Below are positions 1-7,392 of a stretch of 26,765 nt of DNA, piece by piece. Position 1 is the first letter of the stretch. Every line of letters starts with the position of its first letter. Source of the DNA: DATFPK01 sp035264885 (lineage in GTDB: Bacteria > Actinomycetota > Thermoleophilia > Solirubrobacterales > 70-9); assembly GCA_035264885.1 (NCBI GenBank), contig DATFPK010000075.1:1-26765 (forward strand), read 5' to 3'. The notes beneath the pieces are model-generated. The model did no database searches. It was not told the DNA's origin and worked only from the letters and a program-made list of their open reading frames with translations. The translations under genes were made by a program, and so were the position numbers.

Positions 1-347
1 AGCCGGACGACCTGCGCCGGGGGCCCGGCACCTACGACCAGGCGCCGCTGCCGGGCGCCGGCGGGACCGCCGCGATCGCCGGCCACCGCACGACCTACCT
101 CGCCCCCTTCCGCCACATCGACGATCTCGACCGCGGGGACCCGATCACGCTCGAGATGCCCTACGCGACCCTGACCTACCGGGTGCAGCGCACGGCCACG
201 GTCGATCCCGACCGGGGCGGCGTCGCCCGGCGGGTCGCCTACCAGCGGCTGGTCCTGACCGCCTGTCACCCGCTGTTCAGCGCCTCCGAGCGCTACGTGG
301 TCTTCGCGCGGCTTGGGGGGATCCAGCCGGCCGCGCCCGCCGGCTAG
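1..347 (+). CDS. Sortase (class E-like), C-terminal part
   Basis: The 5' end lies outside the window; the reading frame is open from base 3 to a TAG at 345-347. The visible 114 residues are the catalytic core of a sortase, a membrane-bound cysteine transpeptidase that links secreted proteins to the cell wall or to each other. The catalytic His is in AGHRTT (codon about 82-84), the Cys is in LTACHP (about 264-266) and the Arg is in SASERYVVFA (about 288-290), in the family order and spacing. The TACHP context resembles actinobacterial class E sortases more than class A, but the N-terminus is missing, so the class is an inference. The stop codon overlaps that of the convergent gene by four bases (CTAG, 344-347). 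No sorting substrate is visible nearby; the Thr/Pro-rich neighbour has no obvious sorting motif. Confidence 0.85.
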   Translation, partial: PDDLRRGPGTYDQAPLPGAGGTAAIAGHRTTYLAPFRHIDDLDRGDPITLEMPYATLTYRVQRTATVDPDRGGVARRVAYQRLVLTACHPLFSASERYVVFARLGGIQPAAPAG

Positions 348-748
348 GGCGCCGCGGCGCCGCCGCTGCCGCTGCCTGGGGTGGTGCCGGGTCCGACGCC
401 GCCGCTGTCCGGTGTCGTCGGCGGGACGGGCTCGGGCTCGACCGTGGTCGGTTCCGGCTCGGGCTGCGACGTCGTCGTCTCCGTCGTCGTCGTCTCCGTC
501 GTCGGCTCCTCGGCGGTCGTGGACTCCTCGGTCGACTCGCTCGTCGTCTCCGCCGGAGCGGTGGCCGAGGCGGGCTCCGAGTTGTCGTCGTTGCCGCTCT
601 CGGCGACGACGATCACAGCGACCAACAGGCCGACGATCACCGCCACGAGGCCGGCGACGAGCATCCGCAGCCGGCGCTGGCGGGGATCCGGCTCCTCGCC
701 GCTTGGAGGGCGTCCGCCCCCCATCACTCGTGTCGGGTCGTCGTGCAT
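344..748 (-). CDS. Single-pass membrane protein with Thr/Glu/Pro-rich outer tail
   Basis: A 134-residue protein of unknown function. Residues about 1-28 are cytoplasmic and end in a basic patch (RQRRLR). One transmembrane helix follows at about 29-49 (MLVAGLVAVIVGLLVAVIVV). The rest is a low-complexity tail rich in Thr, Ser, Glu and Pro, ending in a Gly/Ala stretch, which would lie outside the cell under the positive-inside rule. I chose the ATG at 748 because it lies one base after the stop of the upstream coiled-coil gene (750-752), so the two are probably translationally coupled. Longer starts would run through that gene. The tail looks like a wall-spanning spacer and may be O-glycosylated (inference). 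It is the last gene of a three-gene unit with two coiled-coil proteins. Confidence 0.7.
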   Translation of the reverse strand: MHDDPTRVMGGGRPPSGEEPDPRQRRLRMLVAGLVAVIVGLLVAVIVVAESGNDDNSEPASATAPAETTSESTEESTTAEEPTTETTTTETTTSQPEPEPTTVEPEPVPPTTPDSGGVGPGTTPGSGSGGAAAP

Positions 749-749
749 C

Positions 750-1397
750 TCAGCTCTCCGGTCCCAGTATGGAGTCCAGCATCTCCTCCGGCCGATCGAT
801 TCCGAACTCGGCCCGAAGCCGCCGCTCGATCTCACCGCGGCTGCTGCCGGCGACGGCCATCTGGGTCGCCAACAGCCGCGCGCCGGGCGTGCCCACGGAG
901 GACTGGGCGCCGTCACCCAGCACCTCGACCGGCTTCAGGTGCGGCGCCTCGCGCTCCTCGGCGGGAGGCACGTCCTGCAGCGAGCCGGATTCCACCCGCT
1001 CGACGTGTGGCCCCGGGGCCGGTGGATTCGGCTCTTGGCCGGGCAGCGCGCCTCCGCGGCTCCGGATCTGCTCCTCGAGCCGTGCCTTGGCCTCGTCGAG
1101 CGCCGCGATCAGCCGGTCGCTCTGGCGCTTCACCTCGTTCGCCTGTTCGAGCAGCGAATCGGTGATCTCCGACAGCGCCCGGGTCCGCTCGTCGGCCAGC
1201 GAGTCGGCGCGGGCGCTCGACTCCTCGAGGTAGTGGCGGGCCTGGACCTCGGCGTCCTCGATCACACCGGCAGCGGCGCGCTCGGCCGCCTCGACGATGA
1301 TCTGGATCCGTTCCGCCGCGCCGGCGACCGAGGGCCGCAGCGGAGACGAGGGCTCGCCCTCTTGCCGCCCGCCAGGCGTTGTCGGTTGATCGTCCAT
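750..1397 (-). CDS. Coiled-coil protein, DivIVA-like in character
   Basis: A 215-residue soluble protein of unknown function. Residues about 27-115 form a long heptad-rich helix (IQIIVEAAERAAAGVIEDAE, then repeated Ala/Glu/Arg/Leu segments), of the kind seen in DivIVA/Wag31 and related pole or septum organisers. A Pro-rich linker follows. The last 45 residues are a separate helical module (ATQMAVAGSSRGEIERRLRA to the C-terminal ILGPES). The start is uncertain: ATG at 1397 is used here, but a GTG at 1496 in the same frame overlaps the upstream gene by 31 bases. Neither has a clear ribosome binding site. It sits between another coiled-coil gene and a membrane protein gene on the same strand, which suggests a membrane-associated scaffold (inference). 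I did not detect the DivIVA N-terminal signature, so the family name is only a comparison. Confidence 0.65.
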   Translation of the reverse strand: MDDQPTTPGGRQEGEPSSPLRPSVAGAAERIQIIVEAAERAAAGVIEDAEVQARHYLEESSARADSLADERTRALSEITDSLLEQANEVKRQSDRLIAALDEAKARLEEQIRSRGGALPGQEPNPPAPGPHVERVESGSLQDVPPAEEREAPHLKPVEVLGDGAQSSVGTPGARLLATQMAVAGSSRGEIERRLRAEFGIDRPEEMLDSILGPES

Positions 1398-1465
1398 CGC
1401 GTCGTCGGGGCCGCGCTCCGGGCCGGGCCTGGGTGCCCTGCGCCACGGTTGCTTCCAGCGCGAGT

Positions 1466-2026
1466 CTATGCCGCTTCCCTCGTCCAGAGTCGCCACCAGC
1501 GGCGGCGGCGGCGACCCTGCGCGGGCGGGGTTCCCGCCCCCTCACCAGCGGCGGCAGGCGTCCCCGGGGCAATCGGCTCGTGCGCGAACGTGACTCGCCG
1601 CCGTTCCCTCAGCGTCAGCCGGATCCCGCCGAAGGCGAAGGCGCCCTGGGCCGGCGGCGGAACAGCGCGCGGCTCGCCCCCGAGCGCCGGCCCCGCCTCA
1701 CTCGCGAGTGAGGACTCGGCTTCCTCGAGTAGGTCGAACAGCGCCTCGAAACGGAGCGCGAGGGCCGACGCCGAGTCGAGCAGCTCCCGCCGAACCCGGG
1801 CCAGCTCCTCGCGCCGGGCGTCCGCACCGGCCGGCGCGCCGAGCGCCGCCTGGCGCGCCAGCGCCGCCGCCGACTCCTCGGCCCCGGCGAAGATCTCGGC
1901 GATCCGCTCCTCCGTGGCCGTCACTATCCCCGCCACCGCGAGACAGCCCGTCGCGGCCGCCACCGGCTCCCCCCCGACTTCGGCCAGGAGCGACTCCAGC
2001 GACACGTCGGCCTGCGGCGGATCCAT
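1466..2026 (-). CDS. Helical protein with basic, Trp-rich C-terminal tail
   Basis: A 186-residue protein of unknown function. The first ~120 residues are Ala/Glu/Leu/Arg-rich and predicted helical, probably coiled coil (for example EELARVRRELLDSASALALR). A short segment around residue 140 (AFAFGGIRLTLRERRRV) looks beta-like. The extreme C-terminus is five Arg followed by WWRLWTREAA, a basic aromatic stretch typical of peptides that sit in the membrane interface. The ATG at 2026 gives a compact protein; longer frames upstream run antisense through the divergent gene. It is first in the three-gene minus-strand unit (2026 to 344) and is divergent from the zinc-ribbon gene at 2088, with 61 bases between them. 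A role together with the next coiled-coil protein at the membrane is an inference. Confidence 0.65.
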   Translation of the reverse strand: MDPPQADVSLESLLAEVGGEPVAAATGCLAVAGIVTATEERIAEIFAGAEESAAALARQAALGAPAGADARREELARVRRELLDSASALALRFEALFDLLEEAESSLASEAGPALGGEPRAVPPPAQGAFAFGGIRLTLRERRRVTFAHEPIAPGTPAAAGEGAGTPPAQGRRRRRWWRLWTREAA

Positions 2027-2087
2027 GGACGGATTCTGCTCAGCGGGGCGGTCGTAACGGGGGAGCCGTCCTCTACGGTGTGCGCCG
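2027..2087. promoter_or_regulatory. Divergent promoter region
   Basis: This 61-base gap separates two divergent genes, so both promoters should lie here or just inside the genes. On the + strand TACGGT (2074-2079) fits a TAnnnT -10 box eight bases before the GTG start at 2088, which would give a leaderless or nearly leaderless mRNA. On the minus strand CAGAAT ends six bases before the ATG at 2026. No -35 box is convincing on either side. Confidence 0.3.
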
Positions 2088-2942
2088 GTGGAGGCGACCC
2101 GGCCGCAGCCGATCCAGCTCGAGGGCCTCGACGCCTTCCTGGTCGACCACGAGGAATGCGGCGGCGGCTTCGACGTCGTCCATCCGACCGGCCTCGGCGG
2201 CGGCCGCGTTTCCATGGTCTGCCGCGGCTGCGGAGCGCGCCACGAATTCGCGACCGCCTCGATCGAGGTCGAGCGCGAGGTCAGGATCGAGCGGGTCGCG
2301 GCGCCGCGGCGGCGGCCGACCGCCCCCCGCTCGCCGGGCCGTGCGGACTGCGTCCAGCCGCGGATGATCGTCGAGCCCGCGCCGAGGCCCGAGCCGGTCG
2401 TCGAGCGCCCCCCCGATCCCCCGGTCGCGCCTCCCGCCGAGCCTGCCACACGGCCGCAGCCGCAGCCGCCGAGGCGGCGGCATGCTCCGATATCCCTGAT
2501 CCGCAACGCACTGCTGGTCCTGGCCGGCGCCGGGCTCGCCGTGGCCGCGATCCTCGCGTTGACCGAGACCGGCGATGACCCCGCCGCACCGCCCTCCGAG
2601 CCCGCGGCAGAGGCGGGGGCCGAGGTTCCGGGCACGGTGGCGCCAGGCGTCCAGGGGGGCGGCCTCGAGACCCTCCGGACCCCTGGCTTCACGCTTCGGA
2701 CGCCGGTCTCCTGGACGCGACAGCGAGCGAACGGCGGACTCATCATGTCGGCGCCCGCCGGCGCCGCCTCGGTAACGGTCTATGCCGGGCGCGAATTTTC
2801 CGTCGCCGCCGGCGGGCCGGGAGGGCGCGAGACCCTCGCCGGCCGGTCCCGGTTCCTCCTCGTCCGCACGGTGCGACGCGACGCGAGTCCGGAGGTGCGC
2901 GCGCAGGCGCGGGCGGTCCAGGCCAGCTTCCAGGCGCGCTGA
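2088..2942 (+). CDS. Zinc-ribbon-like, single-pass membrane protein
   Basis: A 284-residue protein with a GTG start and no recognised family. The cytoplasmic N-terminus carries C24 and a C45-x2-C48 pair with nearby His, which looks like a small zinc ribbon. Residues about 75-133 are Pro/Arg-rich and disordered. One transmembrane helix lies at about 141-158 (ALLVLAGAGLAVAAILAL). After an Ala/Glu/Pro linker there is a C-terminal domain outside the cell from about residue 195, starting with a 'TPGFTLRTPVSW' segment. That segment resembles the short beta-rich domains often found at the end of actinobacterial membrane proteins. It diverges from the coiled-coil unit and is followed after 36 bases by the epimerase gene on the same strand. 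Function is unknown; signalling from outside to a metal-binding inner domain is possible but unproven. Confidence 0.7.
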   Translation: MEATRPQPIQLEGLDAFLVDHEECGGGFDVVHPTGLGGGRVSMVCRGCGARHEFATASIEVEREVRIERVAAPRRRPTAPRSPGRADCVQPRMIVEPAPRPEPVVERPPDPPVAPPAEPATRPQPQPPRRRHAPISLIRNALLVLAGAGLAVAAILALTETGDDPAAPPSEPAAEAGAEVPGTVAPGVQGGGLETLRTPGFTLRTPVSWTRQRANGGLIMSAPAGAASVTVYAGREFSVAAGGPGGRETLAGRSRFLLVRTVRRDASPEVRAQARAVQASFQAR

Positions 2943-2978
2943 GCGGCGGCCAGGCCGCGACCTGCGAGCATTCCGACG

Positions 2979-3974
2979 ATGAGCGCGGAGCCCTCCAGCG
3001 GCCCCGTCCTGGTCACCGGGGCGGGCGGATTCATCGGCGGCCACCTCGTCGCGCGGCTCCTCGACGAGGGAGCCCAGGTGCGCGCGGTCGACCGACGGCC
3101 GATCGAGGAATGGCACCAGCGCTTCGCCGGCGCCGACAGCCGCGTGCTCGACCTGACGCTGCTCGACGCCTGCCGCGAAGCCACGGACGGCGCCGCCGAG
3201 GTCTACAACCTCGCCGCCGACATGGGCGGGATGGGGTTCATCGAGGCCAACAAGGCGCGCTGCATGCTCTCCTCGCTGATCTCGACCCAAATGCTGATCG
3301 CATCCCGCGACGCCGGCGCCCGGCGGTTCTTCTACTCCTCGTCGGCCTGCATCTACTCGATCGAACGGCAGCGCTCCCCGGACGCGCCCGCCCTGGCCGA
3401 GTCCGATGCGTACCCGGCGTTGCCCGAGGACGGCTACGGCTGGGAGAAGCTCTTCTCGGAGCGCATGGCCCACCACTTCCGCGAGGACTTCGGGCTCGAG
3501 ACCCGGATCGCCCGCTACCACAACGTCTACGGGCCGCAGGGCGCCTGGCGCGGCGGCCGCGAGAAGGCCCCGGCGGCGATCTGCCGCAAGGTCGCCGAGG
3601 CCGCGCTCGGCGGCACCGGCGAGATCGAGATCTGGGGCGACGGCCGGCAGTCGCGCAGCTTCACCTACGTCGACGACTGCGTCGAGGGCACGCTGCGGAT
3701 CGCCCGCTCGGACTTCCCCGAGCCGCTCAACCTCGGCAGCTCCGAGCTGGTGACGGTCGACGAGCTGGTCTCGATCGTCGAGGAGACCGCCGGCGTCGAG
3801 CTCCGACGCCGCTACGACATCTCGGCCCCCCAGGGAGTCCGCGGCCGCAACAGCGATAACACGCTGATCCGCGAGACCCTCGACTGGGAGCCCTCGACCC
3901 CTCTGCGCGAGGGCATGGCACGGACCTACGAGTGGGTCGCGGCGCAGGTCGAGCGGGAGCTGGCCGAGGCCTAG
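2979..3974 (+). CDS. GDP-mannose 3,5-epimerase-like NAD-dependent enzyme
   Basis: A 331-residue short-chain dehydrogenase/reductase of the extended type. The Rossmann motif is GAGGFIG (14-20). The sequence follows plant GDP-mannose 3',5'-epimerase closely: YNLAADMGGMGFIEANKAR (76-94), SSSACIYSIE, RYHNVYGPQGAWRGGREKAP and GVRGRNSDN. From memory, the four catalytic residues of the Arabidopsis enzyme (C145, Y174, K178, K217) fall at C124, Y153, K157 and K196 here, a constant offset of 21. Expected reaction: GDP-D-mannose to GDP-L-galactose and/or GDP-L-gulose, cytoplasmic, supplying sugar for envelope glycans (the plant role in vitamin C need not apply). There is no strong ribosome binding site before the ATG. 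It is convergent with argD and shares the CTAG stop overlap. Substrate remains inferred. Confidence 0.87.
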   Translation: MSAEPSSGPVLVTGAGGFIGGHLVARLLDEGAQVRAVDRRPIEEWHQRFAGADSRVLDLTLLDACREATDGAAEVYNLAADMGGMGFIEANKARCMLSSLISTQMLIASRDAGARRFFYSSSACIYSIERQRSPDAPALAESDAYPALPEDGYGWEKLFSERMAHHFREDFGLETRIARYHNVYGPQGAWRGGREKAPAAICRKVAEAALGGTGEIEIWGDGRQSRSFTYVDDCVEGTLRIARSDFPEPLNLGSSELVTVDELVSIVEETAGVELRRRYDISAPQGVRGRNSDNTLIRETLDWEPSTPLREGMARTYEWVAAQVERELAEA

Positions 3975-5149
3975 CCGCCCAGCGCCCGGCTCAGCCGCTC
4001 GATCGCCAGACCGACCTCCTCCGCGCCGATGACCAGCGGCGGCAGCAGGCGGATCGTGCGCGGCTCCGGGGCGTTGACGACCAGCCGCTCCTCCAGCGCG
4101 CGGGTGGCGACCTCCGCGGCATCGATGCCCTCGGCCAGGCCGACGCCGAGCATCAGGCCGCGGCCGCGGACCTCCTCCACGCCGTCGAGCTCGAGCAGCC
4201 TGCGGCTCAGGTCGGCACCGTGGGCCCGCACCTCTCGGAGGAGCCCCGGCTCGTCGATCACCTCGAGTGCCGCGAGCGCGGCCCGGGCGGCGACCGCGCC
4301 GCCCGCGAAGGTCGACCCGTGGTCCCCGGCCCCGAGCACCTCCGAGACCTCGGGAGCCGCGACACAGGCGCCGACCGGCAGTCCGCCGCCGAGCGCCTTG
4401 GCGGCAGTCATGACGTCGGGCCGGACCGGCGTCTGCTCCCACGCCCAGAGCGATCCGGTCCGCCCCATCCCGGTCTGGATCTCATCGAGGACGAGCAGTG
4501 CTCCGGTCTCGTCGCAGGCTTCGCGCGCCGCGGTCAGCGTCCCCTCCGACAGCGGATAGACCCCCGACTCCCCCTGGATCGGCTCGAGGAAGATCGCGGC
4601 AGTCGACTCCCCCACCGCCTCGCGCAGAGCGCCGGCATCGTCGAAGGGGACCGACCGGAAGCCCGGCAGCATCGGTGCGAAGTCGGGGTTGGCCGCCAGG
4701 CCCGGCGTCGCCGACAGCGCGCCGTAGGTCCGCCCGTGGAAGTCCCGCTCGAACGAGACGATCTCGGGGTCCCCCACCCCGCGCTCGCGGGCGTGCTTGC
4801 GGGCGAGCTTGATCGCGCACTCGTTCGCCTCGGTGCCGCTGTTGGCGAGGAAGACGCGGCCGCCGAGGCTGCATTCGGAGAGGCGCTTGGCCAGCCCGAC
4901 CATCGGCTCCGAGTAGAAGAGGTTGGAGACGTGGGTCAGCTCCCCCGCCTGCTCGCGGACCGCCGCGACGACGTCCGGATGGCAGTGCCCTACCGAGCAG
5001 ACCGAGATCCCCGACAGGAAGTCGAGGTAGCGCTCGCCCTCGTCGTCCCAGAGGTAGGCGCCCTCGCCGCGCACGAAGCAGACAGGCCCCCGCTTGTAGG
5101 TCTGCATGAGGTAACGGGCCTCGGCGCCACGGATCTCGTCCAGATTCAT
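3971..5149 (-). CDS. argD: Acetylornithine aminotransferase
   Basis: A 392-residue class III pyridoxal-phosphate aminotransferase, of normal length for ArgD. It converts N-acetylglutamate semialdehyde and glutamate to N-acetylornithine and 2-oxoglutarate, the fourth step of arginine synthesis, in the cytoplasm. Visible motifs are SGTEANE (104-110) for cofactor phosphate binding, FHGRTYGA (138-145), the cofactor-contacting Asp in LVLDEIQTGMGRTG (219-232), and the Schiff-base Lys K251 in TAAKALGGGLP. It could also act on related omega-amino acids, but its position at the end of argC-J-B-D settles the call. It is the last gene of the unit, about 100 bases downstream of argB across an intergenic repeat. 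No argF, argR, argG or argH follows: the strand switches at once to the convergent epimerase gene. Confidence 0.95.
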   Translation of the reverse strand: MNLDEIRGAEARYLMQTYKRGPVCFVRGEGAYLWDDEGERYLDFLSGISVCSVGHCHPDVVAAVREQAGELTHVSNLFYSEPMVGLAKRLSECSLGGRVFLANSGTEANECAIKLARKHARERGVGDPEIVSFERDFHGRTYGALSATPGLAANPDFAPMLPGFRSVPFDDAGALREAVGESTAAIFLEPIQGESGVYPLSEGTLTAAREACDETGALLVLDEIQTGMGRTGSLWAWEQTPVRPDVMTAAKALGGGLPVGACVAAPEVSEVLGAGDHGSTFAGGAVAARAALAALEVIDEPGLLREVRAHGADLSRRLLELDGVEEVRGRGLMLGVGLAEGIDAAEVATRALEERLVVNAPEPRTIRLLPPLVIGAEEVGLAIERLSRALGG

Positions 5150-5167
5150 GGCACCCGGGATCCGTCC

Positions 5168-5249
5168 GCGGCGAACGCCGGAGCGAGCGCGCGAGTAGAC
5201 GGGGATTCAGTGCGCGCGAGCGGGCGCCGAGTACGGGGGCGGTGGTTGT
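5168..5249 (-). repeat. Intergenic repeat, copy 2 (argB/argD gap)
   Basis: The argB-argD gap resembles the argJ-argB gap when both are read on the minus strand. Each starts right at the stop codon with an ACAAC-containing stretch. Each then has a CGCCCGCTCGCGCGC-like block (CTCCCGCTCGGGCCCGC in the other copy), a CTACT segment and a CGCTCC-GCG block, in the same order and at similar spacing. Self-complementary GC blocks (GCGCGC, GCGCC) suggest a structured RNA. It may be a REP-like element or a processing or stability element of the arg mRNA. Confidence 0.45.
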
Positions 5250-6122
5250 TCATGGGGTGACCATCGTGCCGATGCCCTCATCGGTGAAGAGCTCGAGGAG
5301 CAGCGAATGCGGGCGGCGGCCGTCGATGATGTGCGCGTACTGGGTGCCGCCGCCGATCGCGTCGACGCAGGCCTGGAGCTTCGGCCGCATCCCGCCCTCG
5401 ATCCCGGGCAGGCGCTCGCGGAGCTGGTCGACGGTGGTCCGCGAGATCAGGCTGCTCTCCTCGGGCGGGCTCTCCAGCCAGCCGGCGACGTCGGTCAGGA
5501 AGACGGCCTTGTAAGCGCCGAGTGCGGCGGCGACCTTCCCGGCCGCCTCGTCGGCATTGATGTTGTAGGAGTTGCCCTCGCGGTCCGACGCCGCCGACGC
5601 GATCACCGGGATGTAGTCGGCGGCGATGTGGTTGAGGACGTCGACGTCGACCCGCTCGATCGCGCCGACGAACCCGACCTCTTCGCGGTTGCCGACCGGG
5701 GCGACGTCGAACAGCGTTCCGTCCTCCCCCGAGAGACCGACCGCCGGCTGGCCGTGGCGGTTCAGCCGCTGGACGATGTCCGAGTTGAGCTTGCCGAGCA
5801 GGACCATCTTCGCCACCTCGACCGTGGCGGGATCGGACACGCGCAGCCCCTCGTGGAACCGGACCTCCATCCCGAGGCGCTCCATGTAGTCGGTGATCTC
5901 GGGCCCGCCGCCGTGGACGACCACCGGGTTGAGGCCGACGTACTTGAGCAGGACGACGTCGGTGGCGAAGGCCTCGCGCAGCTCGGGCTCTCGCATCGCC
6001 GCGCCGCCGTACTTGATGACGACCGTGCGGCCGTGGAACTCGCGGATGTAGGGCAGCGCCTCGAGCAGCGTCCTGACGCTCTCGCTCGCGTGCGGCTGGC
6101 GCTGTTCGGGGGACGGCACCAT
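5250..6122 (-). CDS. argB: Acetylglutamate kinase
   Basis: A 290-residue amino-acid kinase that phosphorylates N-acetylglutamate with ATP, the second step of arginine synthesis and usually the arginine feedback point. Key features are the Lys in VVIKYGGAAM (about residue 37), the glycine loop VVVHGGGPEI, the substrate segment LGKLNSDIVQ and the C-terminal nucleotide-binding part GGMRPKLQACVDAI. The N-terminus before YIREFHGRT has about 30 residues (VRTLLEALPYI region). That matches the N-terminal helix linked to hexamer formation in arginine-sensitive forms, so feedback inhibition is likely (inference). The ATG at 6122 is chosen, with GGGGTGG about 12 bases upstream. A GTG at 6137 would add five residues. 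It is separated from argJ and argD by the two related repeats. Confidence 0.95.
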   Translation of the reverse strand: MVPSPEQRQPHASESVRTLLEALPYIREFHGRTVVIKYGGAAMREPELREAFATDVVLLKYVGLNPVVVHGGGPEITDYMERLGMEVRFHEGLRVSDPATVEVAKMVLLGKLNSDIVQRLNRHGQPAVGLSGEDGTLFDVAPVGNREEVGFVGAIERVDVDVLNHIAADYIPVIASAASDREGNSYNINADEAAGKVAAALGAYKAVFLTDVAGWLESPPEESSLISRTTVDQLRERLPGIEGGMRPKLQACVDAIGGGTQYAHIIDGRRPHSLLLELFTDEGIGTMVTP

Positions 6123-6147
6123 TGTCAGCCCGACCACCCCGCCGAAG

Positions 6148-6231
6148 CGGACGCGGGAGCGAGGGCTCGCAGTAGGTCCGGTTTCTGGGTGCGGGCCCGA
6201 GCGGGAGCGAGCATTCGGCGGGAGTTGTTTT
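6148..6231 (-). repeat. Intergenic repeat, copy 1 (argJ/argB gap)
   Basis: This copy begins directly after the argJ stop. Read on the minus strand it has AAAAACAACTCCCGCC, then GCTCGCTCCCGCTCGGGC, GCACCCAGAAACCGGACC and CTACTGCGAGCCCTCGC. GCGAG-CC-CTCGC is an inverted repeat, and the early GCTCGC can pair with the later GCGAGC to close a long hairpin. It matches copy 2 in block order. Confidence 0.45.
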
Positions 6232-7392
6232 TCACGTCGTGTACTCGGCGTTGATCCGGACGTACTCGTGGCCGAGGTCGCTGAAGAAGACGTGCGCGGC
6301 GCCGTCGCCCCGGTCGAGCCGCACGGCCAGCTCGGCCTCCCGCTTCTCGCCCCCCAGCTCGCCGGCGTCGATCTCGGCCGGCCCCAGCTCCGGGAGCTCT
6401 TCGCCGGCCAGCGCCATCCCCGCAGCCTGCGCGATCCGGCCCCAGTTCGGGTCGCGGCCGTAGAGCGCCGTCTTGACCAGCGGCGAGTTGGCGATCGCCC
6501 GCGCCACCCGCTCGGCCTCCTCCGCGTCGGCGGCGCCCTCGACGGCGGCGCGGCCGACCCGGGTGGCGCCCTCGCCGTCGGCGACGACCTCGAGCGCGAG
6601 CTGGAGCGCGACCGCGTCGAGCAGCCCCTCGGGGAGCGCCCGCCCGGACTCGCCGGTGGCCTGGAGGAGCACCATGTCGTTGGTGCTCATCTGGCCGTCG
6701 ACGGTAATCCGCTCGAACGAGCCCGCGGCGGCGGTTCCCAGCACACCGGCCGCGTCCTCGCAGACCGCGTCCGTCTGGATGAAGCAGAGCATCGTCGCGA
6801 AGCCGGGCCGGATCATCCCCCCGCCCTTCGCCTGCGCCGACAGGGTCACCCCGCCGGCGCGGACCAGGCAGCGCTTCGGCCAGCGGTCGGTGGTGCGGAT
6901 GGACTCGCTGAAGTCGGCGCCGCCGTCGGAAGCCAGCGCCGCGGCGGCTTCGTCGATCCCGCGCCGCACCGAGCCGGTGTCGAGCGGCACGCCGATCACG
7001 CCGGTCTCGGCGACGGCGACGGCCGGCGGCTCCGCACCTACCGCCGCGGCCGCGGCATCCCGCATCGCGAGCGCGTCGCGGTATCCGGCCTCCCCGGTCG
7101 CGGCATTGGCGTTGCCGGAGTTGACCACTGCGGCCCGGATGCGAGCCGCGTCGCAATCGTCGCGGCAGACCCGGACGGGGGCCGCGGCGGCGGCGTTGCG
7201 CGTCAACAGCAGAGCGGACGCCACCTCCGGGGCGTCGCAGACCAGCAGGCCGAGGTCGGTGCCGCCGCCGTCCTTCAGCCCGCAGTGGACTCCGGCGGCC
7301 CGGAAGCCGGACGTCAGCTCGCCGCCGGTCCGCTCCTCGGCCTCGCGGGGCCGCTCCACCCAGCGCGACCGGAAGAAGCCCTCGGCGCTCAA
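6232..7392 (-). CDS. argJ: Glutamate N-acetyltransferase / ornithine acetyltransferase
   Basis: A 386-residue member of the ArgJ family. It transfers acetyl from N-acetylornithine to glutamate, recycling the acetyl group, and in some species also uses acetyl-CoA. The precursor cuts itself before a conserved Thr to form alpha and beta chains. Here the site is KGGGMIRPGFATML with the nucleophile at T200. Other family marks are GFRAAGVHCGLK near the N-terminus, VNSGNANAATG, DPNWGRI and the C-terminal YVRINAEYTT. I chose the TTG at 7390-7392: it overlaps the argC stop as TTGA, has GAGGGG five bases upstream, and gives the usual length. The longer in-frame extension lies antisense to nothing useful and within argC. 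Presence of argJ implies the cyclic route, so no argE is needed. Confidence 0.94.
   Translation of the reverse strand: MSAEGFFRSRWVERPREAEERTGGELTSGFRAAGVHCGLKDGGGTDLGLLVCDAPEVASALLLTRNAAAAAPVRVCRDDCDAARIRAAVVNSGNANAATGEAGYRDALAMRDAAAAAVGAEPPAVAVAETGVIGVPLDTGSVRRGIDEAAAALASDGGADFSESIRTTDRWPKRCLVRAGGVTLSAQAKGGGMIRPGFATMLCFIQTDAVCEDAAGVLGTAAAGSFERITVDGQMSTNDMVLLQATGESGRALPEGLLDAVALQLALEVVADGEGATRVGRAAVEGAADAEEAERVARAIANSPLVKTALYGRDPNWGRIAQAAGMALAGEELPELGPAEIDAGELGGEKREAELAVRLDRGDGAAHVFFSDLGHEYVRINAEYTT

Noticed and set aside
2073..4442. Long minus-strand open frame across the epimerase gene
   Set aside because: Arg/Pro/Gly-rich composition without motifs; it runs opposite two well-supported + genes.
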